Origin: Salipaludibacillus sp. LMS25
GTDB lineage: Bacteria > Bacillota > Bacilli > Bacillales > Salisediminibacteriaceae
NCBI RefSeq assembly: GCF_024362805.1
Contig: NZ_CP093299.1
Span: 4,062,001 to 4,126,000, forward strand
Direction: 5' to 3'
Length of the DNA: 64,000 bases
Part shown: positions 45,739 through 54,080 of the stretch, one piece after another
How the letters are laid out: each line of letters opens with the position of its first letter
Position numbering within the stretch: the stretch's first letter is position 1
Program-made: the position numbers and the translations under genes
Notes under the pieces: model-generated
What the model was told of the DNA's origin: nothing
Seen by the model: only the letters and a program-made list of their open reading frames with translations
The model's database searches: none

Positions 45739-46035
45739 GTGATTACACTTAAGCATGATGGGGAGCTAAACACGGAAAGGACTAAGTGGATTTATTTATA
45801 TACACCTCTCTGTGGGACATGTCAGCTAGCTCGGACATTTATAGAGTTAGCTGAAAAGGCTTATGGCGAGAGTTTTATATATGCATTAGATTTAAATTAT
45901 TTTAAAAATGGCGCGCAATTATGGGGAATTGAAAGTGTCCCATGTCTTGTGAAAATCGTGGAAGGGAAACCCATAAAGAAATTATATGCATTCGAATCTG
46001 TTTCTACTGTATTTGAGTTTATATCAGCCAATTAG
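45739..46035 (+). CDS. Thioredoxin-like protein (YtpP-type)
   Basis: A 98-residue single-domain thioredoxin fold with the active-site motif CGTC in LYTPLCGTCQLARTF near residues 25-37 and a conserved cis-Pro in GIESVPCLVKI. The size and CGTC motif match YtpP-type thiol proteins; a role in bacillithiol or disulfide chemistry is plausible given the bsh genes but is inference. GTG 45739 lies 7 bases after GAAAGGAAAG; no ATG fits in frame. Confidence 0.8.
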   Translation: MITLKHDGELNTERTKWIYLYTPLCGTCQLARTFIELAEKAYGESFIYALDLNYFKNGAQLWGIESVPCLVKIVEGKPIKKLYAFESVSTVFEFISAN

Positions 46036-46102
46036 TTATTGAGGTGGTAAAAAAGCAGAACCACCAATGTTCACGTTAAAAAAATTGACCTCCAATTGCG
46101 GT

Positions 46103-46128
46103 GTTTCTTTAAGTGACTTTAAAGAAAC
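46103..46128 (+). terminator. Hairpin after the thioredoxin-like gene
   Basis: A 10-bp stem GTTTCTTTAA / TTAAAGAAAC with a weak T-rich tail, 70 bases after the stop codon. Confidence 0.45.
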
Positions 46129-46380
46129 GCAGTCATTTTAGCTTTTTGGGTGTCATGGTGCCCAACCGTTAAAGAGACTTAGGTTAGCATTAGTGTTGCA
46201 TAAATGTCATTTGAATTTTTAGAACCAAGCTCCTTAGTATTTAGAGCCAAAAAGATAAAAACCCAATCAAAGGTAGCTCATCCGTTCGGCAATTATTTTA
46301 CAGTTAAACTAGTGCGACGACGACAATACCCATTAAGGAATGGCTTTTCCAAATATGCGAAGGTTTCCACAATGCAGCCC

Positions 46381-46608
46381 TTAGCTAAAGGCTAATTTGT
46401 ATTCAATTTTAACTAAAACATGCAAACAAAATAGGATAAATACTTGGTTTTGGATCGCCCATTCGCTTTGACCGTAGAATTTTTTGGTGCTGAGATGTTG
46501 CTTGATCCATTTGAGAAGTAATTTGATGGCCCAGCGAGATTTATCCGTCTCTGAAATGTCTTCAGAACATAAGCAGATGGGTAATTTTCCGACAGTCTGG
46601 AACGTCAA
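46381..46608 (-). pseudogene. IS4-type transposase C-terminal fragment
   Basis: The minus-strand frame encodes DKSRWAIKLLLKWIKQHLST, then KKFYGQSEWAIQNQVFIL. This is the conserved C-terminal block of IS4-family transposases (RWxIELFFKWIKQHL...FxG...A...Q...A). It contains the catalytic-Glu region but the DDE N-terminal two thirds are missing. No intact terminal repeats were recognised. It marks an old insertion now decayed. Confidence 0.8.
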
Positions 46609-46620
46609 AACCCCGATCTG

Positions 46621-46822
46621 AGAAATAGGCGGAAAAAATTCTCTTAAATAGTCATAAGCATTGACAATAGCTTAAATAGACGGAGAGATTCCGCCTATTG
46701 ACTCGGAAAATTTGAAAATGGGTATTTTTGCTTTGCATAATCGGAAAAATTCCCCCTATATTCTCCAAAATGAGCTCTCTTCTGCATCTAACCGAAAAAT
46801 ATCCGCTTATTTTACTTACGCT
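46621..46822. repeat. Cluster of CGGA...TCCGCYTATT repeat units
   Basis: Four related pieces lie at about 50-60 base spacing: AATAGGCGGAAAAAATTCTC (inverted) near 46627, CGGAGAGATTCCGCCTATT at 46681, CGGAAAAATTCCCCCTAT at 46742, and CCGAAAAATATCCGCTTATT at 46792. Each is a small CGGA/TCCG dyad. Similar arrays occur in intergenic regions of other Bacillaceae as I recall; here they are degenerate. Confidence 0.65.
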
Positions 46823-47038
46823 AATTACTCGATATTATGGAGGTAAAGCACTAAATACGGCTATTTCAAAGCTTACAAATCAAGAGCAGAAAATAAAGAT
46901 AAATTAACATTTAACCAGTCTTGAAGTAATAAGTCGATTAAGTCCAATCTCTATGGAACCTTTTTGAAGGAGTTGTGGCAGGTCGTAGCTGATGGATATT
47001 CTGTAAAAATTTTATACAATAAAAGTGGTGAAAAACAA

Positions 47039-47379
47039 CCCGGAGGGAATACTTGGGGAGAAAATAGTCATCAACCTATCTAGTTAGGCACTATTGTTGC
47101 TGCAATTTGTGGGGCAACTGAGGGTTAGCGAATGCTGGATACCTAGACTAAAGAAAGCACACAAGCAATAGCTTAGAGTATATTAAAATGGTCTGTCCTA
47201 AATATAAAGGAGAAAAATTTTATGAAACGGAACCTGTGGTAGCTAGTGAGAATTTGGTTACTGCATCAGGGGTAGCTCCTCTGGGATTTGCGATGGAAGT
47301 ACAGAAAAAATTAGATGTATTTGCACCAGATACATTGCATTCAAGGTATAAGCTAAATAAGACGCATAAAATGGAATAA
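47039..47379 (+). pseudogene. DJ-1/PfpI-family protein, decayed
   Basis: Translation from 47039 gives PGGNTWGENSHQPI, a stop, LGTIVAAICGATEG (with the nucleophile-cysteine motif AAICGAT), then stops at 47126, 47144 and 47174. A one-base loss in the A-run at 47185-47188 shifts to the frame encoding MVCPKYKGEKFYETEPVVAS, then NLVTASGVAPLGFAMEVQKK. In order, these are the core and C-terminus of the DJ-1/PfpI (type 1 glutamine amidotransferase-like) fold. The N-terminus is lost. Clearly inactive. Confidence 0.85.
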
Positions 47380-47628
47380 TTCTTTCAATTGATGGATTCA
47401 ATAAATAGATGAGCTAGAAAATCAACTTAGCAGAGTTATATTAGTTTAGATAATTTCCATACTTGAGCCGATGTCACAATAGAGTTTTTGTATACAATTT
47501 TAAAATATTTATGGAGTTGTGAAAAAGCTCAATTTCTCTATTAATTAATGGTGAAGTTGTTTTTAAATATTAGGAAACTCTATTCCTATCGTTGTAAATC
47601 CGCTTTTTCCTGACGGTGCCCCTTCATT

Positions 47629-47786
47629 AAAAGCTAAGCTTCAATCAGTGGGAGTTTTCCTTCATCCCCCACTGATTGTTCGTTTAACTTATGGGACCTT
47701 TAGGGGCAGTTGATCCCCCACTTAAACTTTTCGACCTTATTAAGTTTTGAGGTGGGGGTTTTACTGCCCCTTAAGAGTGGGATAAA
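47629..47786 (+). repeat. Dispersed hairpin repeat, long copy (R5)
   Basis: It matches the reverse complement of 8240-8398. Hairpin A has arms CAATCAGTGGG / CCCACTGATTG. Hairpin B has arms CTTTAGGGGCAGT / ACTGCCCCTTAAG, enclosing an inner CCCCCAC / GTGGGGG stem. It ends GAGTGGGATAAA. It sits in the decayed 46-48 kb patch. Confidence 0.92.
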
Positions 47787-47973
47787 GTTAAAGTAACGAC
47801 CAAAATCAGGATAATAGCATGAATTAAGTTATGTTGTCACTACATTTTAAAATCGAATGACAAGGGAATGATATTTAGCCAATGTCATACATGATATGTG
47901 GAGAGGAATTGGATGAGACTGTTTGGTCTATCCCTCCCCACACAAATGTTCTTGAATCTTAGTTTAGTATCTC

Positions 47974-48705
47974 CTAAGGTTTTGAGCCAGTCGTATAAAT
48001 TTTTTTCACTACTTTTTTAGCGGCTTCTGGATAGTTAGTCTCATCTAAAGCATGACAAGCTTTTTCTACATCATAGCTAACTCTACGAAATTGAATGTTA
48101 ATGTCGTGATGAGTACTATCTAGCACTATATACGATGCTCTTACATCACCATCAAAAGGAAGACCTACACTGCCAGTATTTATTATTTTTTTCTTAGAAA
48201 AGGCACGTAAAAATGGTAAGTGTATATGGCCATAAGCATAATACGTTGCCCGATTATTTGCTTCTGTAAAAATAGAAAAGGATTCGTTATCCGCTTCATT
48301 TGAAAGAATGTCAAATAAACTATTAGGAGTGGCATGGCAAGCATATAATTGTTCTTGATTAGATAAAGGGATCTCAAGGGTTTCAGGGAGTTTAGATAGA
48401 TAATCAAGGTCATCTTCGGTTAAGTGTTCCTTTGCCCAAGCTTGTTCTGTTTGCATCATGTTTAACGCCTGGGCTGGTACTTCACCCTTTTTTATGCCCC
48501 TTACAATCCACTCGTCTGCATTCCCTTTAATCACTTTACCTTGTAATTCTCTAACTAAATTAAGACACTCTTTCGGTTGTGGTCCACGGAAAGCTAGATC
48601 TCCCAAAACAGCAACATTTGTTGCCCCAACAGTTGAGAGGTCATTAATAACAGATTTTAACGCTTCTGCATTTCCGTGAATATCAGAAATTAATGCAAGT
48701 TTCAT
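47974..48705 (-). CDS. Calcineurin-like metallophosphoesterase
   Basis: A 243-residue protein with the family metal-binding series: DIHGN near residue 8, GDLAFRGPQP, GNADEW, ACHATPNS in the position of GHxH, and YGHIHLPF near residue 157. Members cleave phosphodiester or phosphoprotein substrates; the natural substrate cannot be assigned. It starts at 48705 behind AGGAGT. The gene follows the decayed patch and is divergent from ypgR. Confidence 0.85.
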   Translation of the reverse strand: MKLALISDIHGNAEALKSVINDLSTVGATNVAVLGDLAFRGPQPKECLNLVRELQGKVIKGNADEWIVRGIKKGEVPAQALNMMQTEQAWAKEHLTEDDLDYLSKLPETLEIPLSNQEQLYACHATPNSLFDILSNEADNESFSIFTEANNRATYYAYGHIHLPFLRAFSKKKIINTGSVGLPFDGDVRASYIVLDSTHHDINIQFRRVSYDVEKACHALDETNYPEAAKKVVKKIYTTGSKP

Positions 48706-48848
48706 TTCGTCGACTCCTCCTAAAATGCGATGATGAGTTTACTTTAACAAAGATCATTGAAATTGAACAGGCACGTGCGTTGGGTTCATGAACAGGTTGT
48801 GATACGATGAAGTAAACAAGTCACGTATAGTAGAAAGGGGTTTGAACC

Positions 48849-49973
48849 ATGAAAATTATTGCTGTAGAACCAACACCAAGTCCTAATACAATGAAATTCA
48901 CATTAAATGAGGCGCTTCCCGAAGGAAAAGCTAATAATTATACATTAAAAGAAAAAGAGAATGCACCGCAATTTGTAAAAGACATTTTTGAGATCGAAGG
49001 CGTAAAAGGCGTTTATCATGTAGCAGATTTTATTGCTGTGGAGCGTCATCCAAAAATTGATTGGAAAGTGATTTTGCCAAAAGTGCGTCATGTGTTCGGT
49101 GATCATTCTGAAGTCATAGCAGAAAAGAAAGTAGACGATCATTTCGGTGAAGTGACGATAAATGTTCAAGAGTTTAAAGGCATCCCAATGCAAGTAAAAG
49201 TATCAGATGGGGAACAAGAGGTGAGAGTCGGTTTACCAGAACGTTTTGTTAATGCTGTAAATAAAGCGACTAAAGAAGATGACAATGTTGTCCTACTTAG
49301 GAAGTGGAAAGAACAGCGTCCACGGTACGGAGAACTTAATCAGGTAGCGAATGAAGTAGCTGAAGAGCTCCAGGCAACTTATACAGATGCTCGATTAGAA
49401 GAGCTAGTGGGAAATGCAGATAAAGCTACTGACAGTTTAACGTTAGAAAAACCTGCTCGACAGTGGTTAAAAGTAACAGAAGAGATGCTTGACGAGGAGG
49501 ATTGGAAAAAGCGGTTTGCCATTCTTGAGCAAATGAACCCTGAATTAGAAGACCTGCCTGTTCTTAAGAAGGCTTTAAACGATGAAAAAGCTTCAATCAG
49601 ACGGTTGGCAACAGTTTATTTAGGAATGATAGAAGATGAAAGAGTGATTCCTTATTTAGAAAAAGCATTAGAGGATAAAACAGTCACAGTTAGAAGAACA
49701 GCTGGAGATGCTATGTCAGATATTGGAAGTTCAGCTGCTATCCCTGCCATGATCAAATCCCTAAAAGACCCATCAAAGCTTGTACGATGGAGAGCTGCTA
49801 TGTTTTTATATGAAGTGGGAGATGAAAGAGCTATCACGCCATTAAAAGTGGCCCAAGAGGACGGGGAATTTGAAGTAAGCATGCAAGCTAAACTTGCTCT
49901 CGCTAGAATAGAGGATGGGGAGGAAGCTAAAGGGTCCATTTGGAAGCAGATGACTGAAGTGTTTGATCAGTAA
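48849..49973 (+). CDS. ypgR: YpgR / CvfC-like protein: NifU-N-like domain plus HEAT repeats
   Basis: A 374-residue cytoplasmic protein. Residues 1-85 are a Nfu/NifU N-terminal-like domain (VEPTPSPNTMKFTLNEALPE, then KGVYHVADFIAVERHP). A central linker follows, then C-terminal HEAT-like repeats from about residue 230 (DEKASIRRLATVYLGMIEDE, DKTVTVRRTAGDAMSDIGSS, DPSKLVRWRAAMFLYEVGDE). This is the layout of B. subtilis YpgR and staphylococcal conserved virulence factor C. A role in iron-sulfur or protein assembly is inference from the domain. Confidence 0.9.
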   Translation: MKIIAVEPTPSPNTMKFTLNEALPEGKANNYTLKEKENAPQFVKDIFEIEGVKGVYHVADFIAVERHPKIDWKVILPKVRHVFGDHSEVIAEKKVDDHFGEVTINVQEFKGIPMQVKVSDGEQEVRVGLPERFVNAVNKATKEDDNVVLLRKWKEQRPRYGELNQVANEVAEELQATYTDARLEELVGNADKATDSLTLEKPARQWLKVTEEMLDEEDWKKRFAILEQMNPELEDLPVLKKALNDEKASIRRLATVYLGMIEDERVIPYLEKALEDKTVTVRRTAGDAMSDIGSSAAIPAMIKSLKDPSKLVRWRAAMFLYEVGDERAITPLKVAQEDGEFEVSMQAKLALARIEDGEEAKGSIWKQMTEVFDQ

Positions 49974-50032
49974 TATCTTAATTAAGTAGTGTTTAAATAA
50001 CTGTACAGCTTCATAAGTATAGGTATGTGTAT

Positions 50033-50067
50033 AGCATTGATAGAACTTGTTTCTGTCAATGCTTCTT
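50033..50067 (+). terminator. Terminator of ypgR
   Basis: A 13-bp stem AGCATTGATAGAA / TTCTGTCAATGCT (one T-G pair) with a 5-base loop, followed by TCTTTG. Confidence 0.7.
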
Positions 50068-50163
50068 TGTTCATAATGTTATTAAAAGGCGCCATTATAA
50101 ATGGAAAATATCTGCTGACTATGGTAGCATACAACTATCACGAGATAAGCGAGGAGGACTAAC

Positions 50164-50376
50164 ATGACACGCGACGAATTGACAGCTGTTTTAGAAAAGC
50201 AAGGCATGTCTGAAATTATTGAGCTGATTGAAGACGCAGAAAATGGTTACTTAGAAGAATTAGAGCTGGCTCCTTCTATAGGGTTATTAAGAGATGATGA
50301 GTTAAATAAAGAAGTCTTAAATTTTTTAGAAGAGCAAGGGGTTACCATCATCTATATGGATGAAGAAGTTGAATAA
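50164..50376 (+). CDS. Small acidic protein resembling sigma-70 region 1.1
   Basis: A 70-residue acidic protein behind GAGGAGG. The pattern, with helices such as TAVLEKQGMSEIIELIEDAE and a C-terminal NKEVLNFLEEQGVTIIYMDE, resembles region 1.1 of primary sigma factors (ending in ...LEELGIEVVDEE). No sigma regions 2-4 follow, so it would be a free-standing copy of that fold. The similarity is by eye and uncertain; otherwise it is an unknown small cytoplasmic protein. It precedes ydbS by 39 bases, so cotranscription is possible. Confidence 0.55.
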   Translation: MTRDELTAVLEKQGMSEIIELIEDAENGYLEELELAPSIGLLRDDELNKEVLNFLEEQGVTIIYMDEEVE

Positions 50377-50415
50377 TTAAATATATGTCATTTACATAAA
50401 AGGAGTCTTACAGTG

Positions 50416-50898
50416 ATGAGACCTAAACCAGATCAACCATTAGATCTAAAAACGTTAAAGGTGTGGAAGATAACGTCTGCGATCGGTTCTATTTTCTATG
50501 GTTTACTACCATTAATCTATTGGGGACTAAGTCGATTCTGGACTTTTTTGCCTGCATGGCCAACATACGCCTTAGCTGTGCTGGCCATTCTTTTTGCTCT
50601 TATAAACATTTTTGTTATTCAAAAGCTACAATGGAGACGATGGCGGTACAAGATTTATGATAATGAGATTGAATTAATGCACGGCGTATTTATTTTAAGG
50701 CGCGTTATTATTCCTATGATTAGAGTTCAACATGTGGATACGAAGCAGGGACCGTTATTTCGTCATTATCATTTAGCAAGTGTTACCATATCGACAGCTG
50801 CCACTGTTCATGAAATACCTGGACTTACGTTGGAAAAAGCGGATATGCTAAGAGACCATATTGCTCAGTTAGCAAGGGAAGCTGATCCTGATGAATAG
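50416..50898 (+). CDS. ydbS: YdbS, bacterial PH-domain membrane protein
   Basis: A 160-residue protein with two membrane helices (SAIGSIFYGLLPLIYWGLSR and TYALAVLAILFALINIFVI) and a cytoplasmic bPH_2 domain (YDNEIELMHGVFILRRVIIP, then VQHVDTKQGPLFR). It forms a pair with ydbT, overlapping by 8 bases, as in B. subtilis, where YdbST contributes to resistance to some antimicrobial peptides. GTG 50413 and ATG 50416 are both usable after AAAAGGAG. Confidence 0.9.
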   Translation: MRPKPDQPLDLKTLKVWKITSAIGSIFYGLLPLIYWGLSRFWTFLPAWPTYALAVLAILFALINIFVIQKLQWRRWRYKIYDNEIELMHGVFILRRVIIPMIRVQHVDTKQGPLFRHYHLASVTISTAATVHEIPGLTLEKADMLRDHIAQLAREADPDE

Positions 50899-52450
50899 TT
50901 GGAAACGACAACACCCAGCTGCTATTTTTATTCGTTTTCTCAGCAGCCTTAAAGAAATTGTTATTTCTTTTATTGCTGTCATTATTTTTGGTCAAACGCA
51001 AGCTTATACTTCGCTATTTTATCTCATATTTTTTGCAGTTATATTGTTGACGGCTCTTTACAACGGATTTATAAGCTGGTGGAAGTTTTACTACAACCTA
51101 CAAGAAGAGGAGTTATTAATAAAAAAAGGGCTTATTTTTCGTAAAAACCGATTTATAAGGAAAGAGCGTATCCAGAGCATTGATATAAACGCCAATATTA
51201 TTCAAAGAATCTTTCGTCTCGTAGAACTGCGGATTGAAACCGCTGGTGGTGGTAGTGAGCCAGAGTTTAGTCTTGTGGCTTTAAGAAGAGAGGAAGCACA
51301 GAAAATTAAAAAGCAATTATTAAAAAAGAAAGCCCCTTCTAGCCATCTGATTGAACATGATCAGGATCTATCTGGCTACTCTCATGACAAAGGTGAGATT
51401 CGGCTTGCACCAAATGACGGGATTAGGGAAAACGATGAGGCTTCTCACGCTAGAGTGAAGGCTGATGAGTGTGAAGAGATGGAAGAAGTCGAAGAACGAG
51501 TAGATTTTAAATGGGAGCTTGGTACGAAACGTTTGATTTTTGCTGCGTTAACGTCGAGCGGTGTTGGTATTGCGGCAACGTTTTTGACAGCGATTGTATC
51601 TCAGCTTCCACAAGTACTTCCTGAATGGCTGTTAGATCAAGTGATAGGCTGGTTCGTTCATTCCAGTATTCTTTTAATCGCCTCTTTAGTTGTAGTAATC
51701 TTGTTTACAGCATGGTTGTTTACGTTAGTAGGAACGATATTAAAATATGGTTATTTTGTTTTAAAAAAACAAGGAACCGACATTCATATTTCTCGGGGCG
51801 TCCTTGAACAAAGACAATTGACACTAAATTCAAGCCGAATAACAGGTGTTAGAATTGTTCAGAGCCCTATGCGCCAACTGTTTAATGTAGTAACTATTTA
51901 CGTTGAAAGTGCTGGAGGAGGGACGGAAGATGAAGATTTATCCACTATTTTAGTCCCTTTGTGTAAACGAAAAGAAATAAAATATATATTGGAACAGACG
52001 ATACCTGAGTTTGCCATTACTCCGAGTTACGAGAGCCTCCCTAAAGAGAGTTTGAGACGTTACATGATTAGACTAACCATTCCTGCTCTCGTGGTAGCTG
52101 CCACCACCACATATTTTCTACCTTATGGATGGCTCGCTTTTATATTGCCGATAGCAGGAGCAAGTATCGGGTTTGTTCAATTTAAAACCGCAGGTATATT
52201 CTATAACGAGCAGATGCTTTGTTTAAAAACACGAACACTAGCTAAGACAGAAGTCTATCTACCTAAAAAGAGAATTCAGGATATGAGTTCTTCTCAACAC
52301 CCTTTGCAAAAGCTTGACAATTTGCATACATTAAGTGTCTCAGTCCTAACGACAGTACTTGGAAAAACGTTCACAATGCGTCATATTAGTCATGATCAAA
52401 TGGAAAAAAGCTATGAATGGTATTCGTATGAAGTTGTGAAAAAAGAGTAA
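50891..52450 (+). CDS. ydbT: YdbT, membrane protein with repeated bPH_2 domains
   Basis: A 519-residue protein with three pairs of membrane helices alternating with PH-like modules. The signatures are RIQSIDINANIIQRIFRLVE near residue 95, RITGVRIVQSPMRQLFNVVT near residue 317, and LPKKRIQDMSSSQHPLQKL near residue 454. A charged linker (residues 147-205) separates the first module. It is the large partner of YdbS. A terminator follows. Confidence 0.9.
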   Translation: MNSWKRQHPAAIFIRFLSSLKEIVISFIAVIIFGQTQAYTSLFYLIFFAVILLTALYNGFISWWKFYYNLQEEELLIKKGLIFRKNRFIRKERIQSIDINANIIQRIFRLVELRIETAGGGSEPEFSLVALRREEAQKIKKQLLKKKAPSSHLIEHDQDLSGYSHDKGEIRLAPNDGIRENDEASHARVKADECEEMEEVEERVDFKWELGTKRLIFAALTSSGVGIAATFLTAIVSQLPQVLPEWLLDQVIGWFVHSSILLIASLVVVILFTAWLFTLVGTILKYGYFVLKKQGTDIHISRGVLEQRQLTLNSSRITGVRIVQSPMRQLFNVVTIYVESAGGGTEDEDLSTILVPLCKRKEIKYILEQTIPEFAITPSYESLPKESLRRYMIRLTIPALVVAATTTYFLPYGWLAFILPIAGASIGFVQFKTAGIFYNEQMLCLKTRTLAKTEVYLPKKRIQDMSSSQHPLQKLDNLHTLSVSVLTTVLGKTFTMRHISHDQMEKSYEWYSYEVVKKE

Positions 52451-52452
52451 TT

Positions 52453-52493
52453 AACAAACATCAGGTCTCACAGATGAGTTCCTGATGTTTGTT
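52453..52493 (+). terminator. Terminator of ydbS-ydbT
   Basis: A perfect 13-bp stem AACAAACATCAGG / CCTGATGTTTGTT, immediately after the ydbT stop; the U-tail is short. Confidence 0.75.
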
Positions 52494-52529
52494 GGTATTT
52501 CTTATTAATAGTTAGAGAAATTTCTTGAT

Positions 52530-53495
52530 TCACTCATTGGATAATTGTGTAGCATAAGTTGTTAAAACTCTTTCCCCTTTATCAGAAGTGAATTCAAATC
52601 TATCAAAAGTAATGTCAGGCTCATCATCTCTCATGGTTCTTTCATAATGATGTTGGACGATAAATTGATTTGTTTCTGTAGCGTAAGAAATGAAATTAAC
52701 ACCTGAGAAGAATGATTGGTTAAAGGAACTAAGTAAATGAATTAACAAAGAGTTATGGCAATAAACTGAATTTTCATGGCCAATTTCAAGTTTTTCCAGC
52801 CCTCGTTCTAGAGCATTTAAGGAAGGTTCATCTAACTCGTTCAACAAAATCTTATAGGGATCGAACTGCGCTTTATTAAGTCTTACAGTTGAGCCATGTT
52901 TCAACTCAATTTTATCTTGAGAGGATGTTTCAAAGGTAAACCCTTTTTTGTAATAGGCTGTTTGCCACTCGTTATTTACTTTTATCTCAAATTCAAACGG
53001 ACATCCTTCTAATGAAAGGGATTCACGCTTTTTCTCATCATAAATATAAAGTTTTCTTCCCTTTTTAACTAATTGATAGTATACGAAAGCATCCTCATAA
53101 ATGAGATGTTCGGCATTTAATTTTCTTAATTCTTGTTGTAAAAAAGATAATGTTTTTTCATAGCGAGTATTTTCATCGTGAGCTATATCCCATGCTTCTT
53201 TAAGAGCAACAGCAAGTGACTCGTTAAAGTTACCATGAAACGGTTTGTCTAAAGAGGTGATTTTACGTCCTGATACGTGAACCTTTTCATTTTCAGCAAA
53301 AAGTAAATTAACGGTGTCAAGTGCGTCAACCTCAATCAAAGGAATGCTTAATACACCAGTTATGCGAACAATTCCTTCCCACGTGGACTGTGGAGGAGTC
53401 ATCACTTCTAATAATTGTCCCACATATGTTCCCTTATTCCCTTCGTTGACAGCAATATATTTTCCAATCATAGCCTTAGCTTCTTGTCTATTCAT
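52530..53495 (-). CDS. Uncharacterised protein, possibly DUF2777
   Basis: A 321-residue soluble protein without signal peptide or membrane helix. The first 70 residues are beta-rich and SH3-like (MIGKYIAVNEGNKGTYVGQL, then STWEGIVRITGVLSIPLIEV); the rest mixes helices and strands, ending FEFTSDKGERVLTTYATQ. It resembles what I remember of the Bacillus DUF2777 family, but I am not certain. It stands alone, convergent with ydbT, and starts at 53495. Confidence 0.6.
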   Translation of the reverse strand: MNRQEAKAMIGKYIAVNEGNKGTYVGQLLEVMTPPQSTWEGIVRITGVLSIPLIEVDALDTVNLLFAENEKVHVSGRKITSLDKPFHGNFNESLAVALKEAWDIAHDENTRYEKTLSFLQQELRKLNAEHLIYEDAFVYYQLVKKGRKLYIYDEKKRESLSLEGCPFEFEIKVNNEWQTAYYKKGFTFETSSQDKIELKHGSTVRLNKAQFDPYKILLNELDEPSLNALERGLEKLEIGHENSVYCHNSLLIHLLSSFNQSFFSGVNFISYATETNQFIVQHHYERTMRDDEPDITFDRFEFTSDKGERVLTTYATQLSNE

Positions 53496-54019
53496 TAATT
53501 AAACCCCACTCCAATAGTAATTTCATCCATCTAATGTTCGTGCATGAATGGACATGATGTATCGCAGTATTTTCCAAGTACTTGTTTCACCATCGAATAG
53601 TGACCTGTTAACAGTATACTATCTAATTGATGAAGCCATCAATCTAAATACGTGATCATATCATGAATTTTCATTTCTATGTCAGTTAAAACATTTTACG
53701 TTGGTGTCCTATCATGTGGTGGAAACTAACGAGCTTATCTCACTATTAGTTATTTGGTATTATTTTACACAAAGGGACACGTGTCATTCGTCATAGTTCT
53801 TATGGCTATTTATTAACGATATATTACAAGTGTTACAGTTCTTCCGATGTCGGTTCATGGCATATGCCACAAGGATTTTTCGGTTTTTGTAGTCACGTTT
53901 TAGCTATTATTGTAGTGAATCGTCATCCGATTGTAAAGCGACTATCATTAAAATGTAATTGATAGTTAGGAGTAACGTCCCCTGTCAGATAAATAATTAA
54001 TCGTTATGATGTTTAAATG
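53496..54019. other. Intergenic stretch of about 520 bp without a recognised gene
   Basis: A reading frame of about 60 codons (roughly 53785-53962) lacks a ribosome site and matches nothing I recognise. No strong hairpins or repeat copies were seen. Confidence 0.5.
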
Positions 54020-54048
54020 CCCCCCTTAAAAACGAGGCAAGGGCCGAA
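54020..54048 (+). promoter_or_regulatory. Candidate SigI-dependent autoregulated promoter
   Basis: CCCCCC (54020-54025) followed 19 bases later by CGAA (54045-54048), directly before sigI. Known SigI promoters have a C-rich -35 element (ACCCCC) and a CGAA -10 element and lie upstream of sigI itself. The spacing is slightly long, so the exact register is uncertain. Confidence 0.6.
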
Positions 54049-54080
54049 TAATAATTTTGAACACATGCGGGGTGTTTCCT

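Noticed and set aside
46204..46395. A 63-codon plus-strand frame in the decayed patch
   Set aside because: No ribosome site, no family, and it lies in sequence with transposase debris on the other strand.
46381..46608. Functional transposase gene
   Set aside because: Only the C-terminal 75 residues are present and no terminal inverted repeats were found.
46621..46822. Evenly spaced short repeats as a possible CRISPR array
   Set aside because: Units are degenerate, one is inverted, spacing varies, and no cas genes are present.
53785..53962. A roughly 60-codon frame before sigI
   Set aside because: No ribosome site and no recognisable motif; upstream context is not gene-like.
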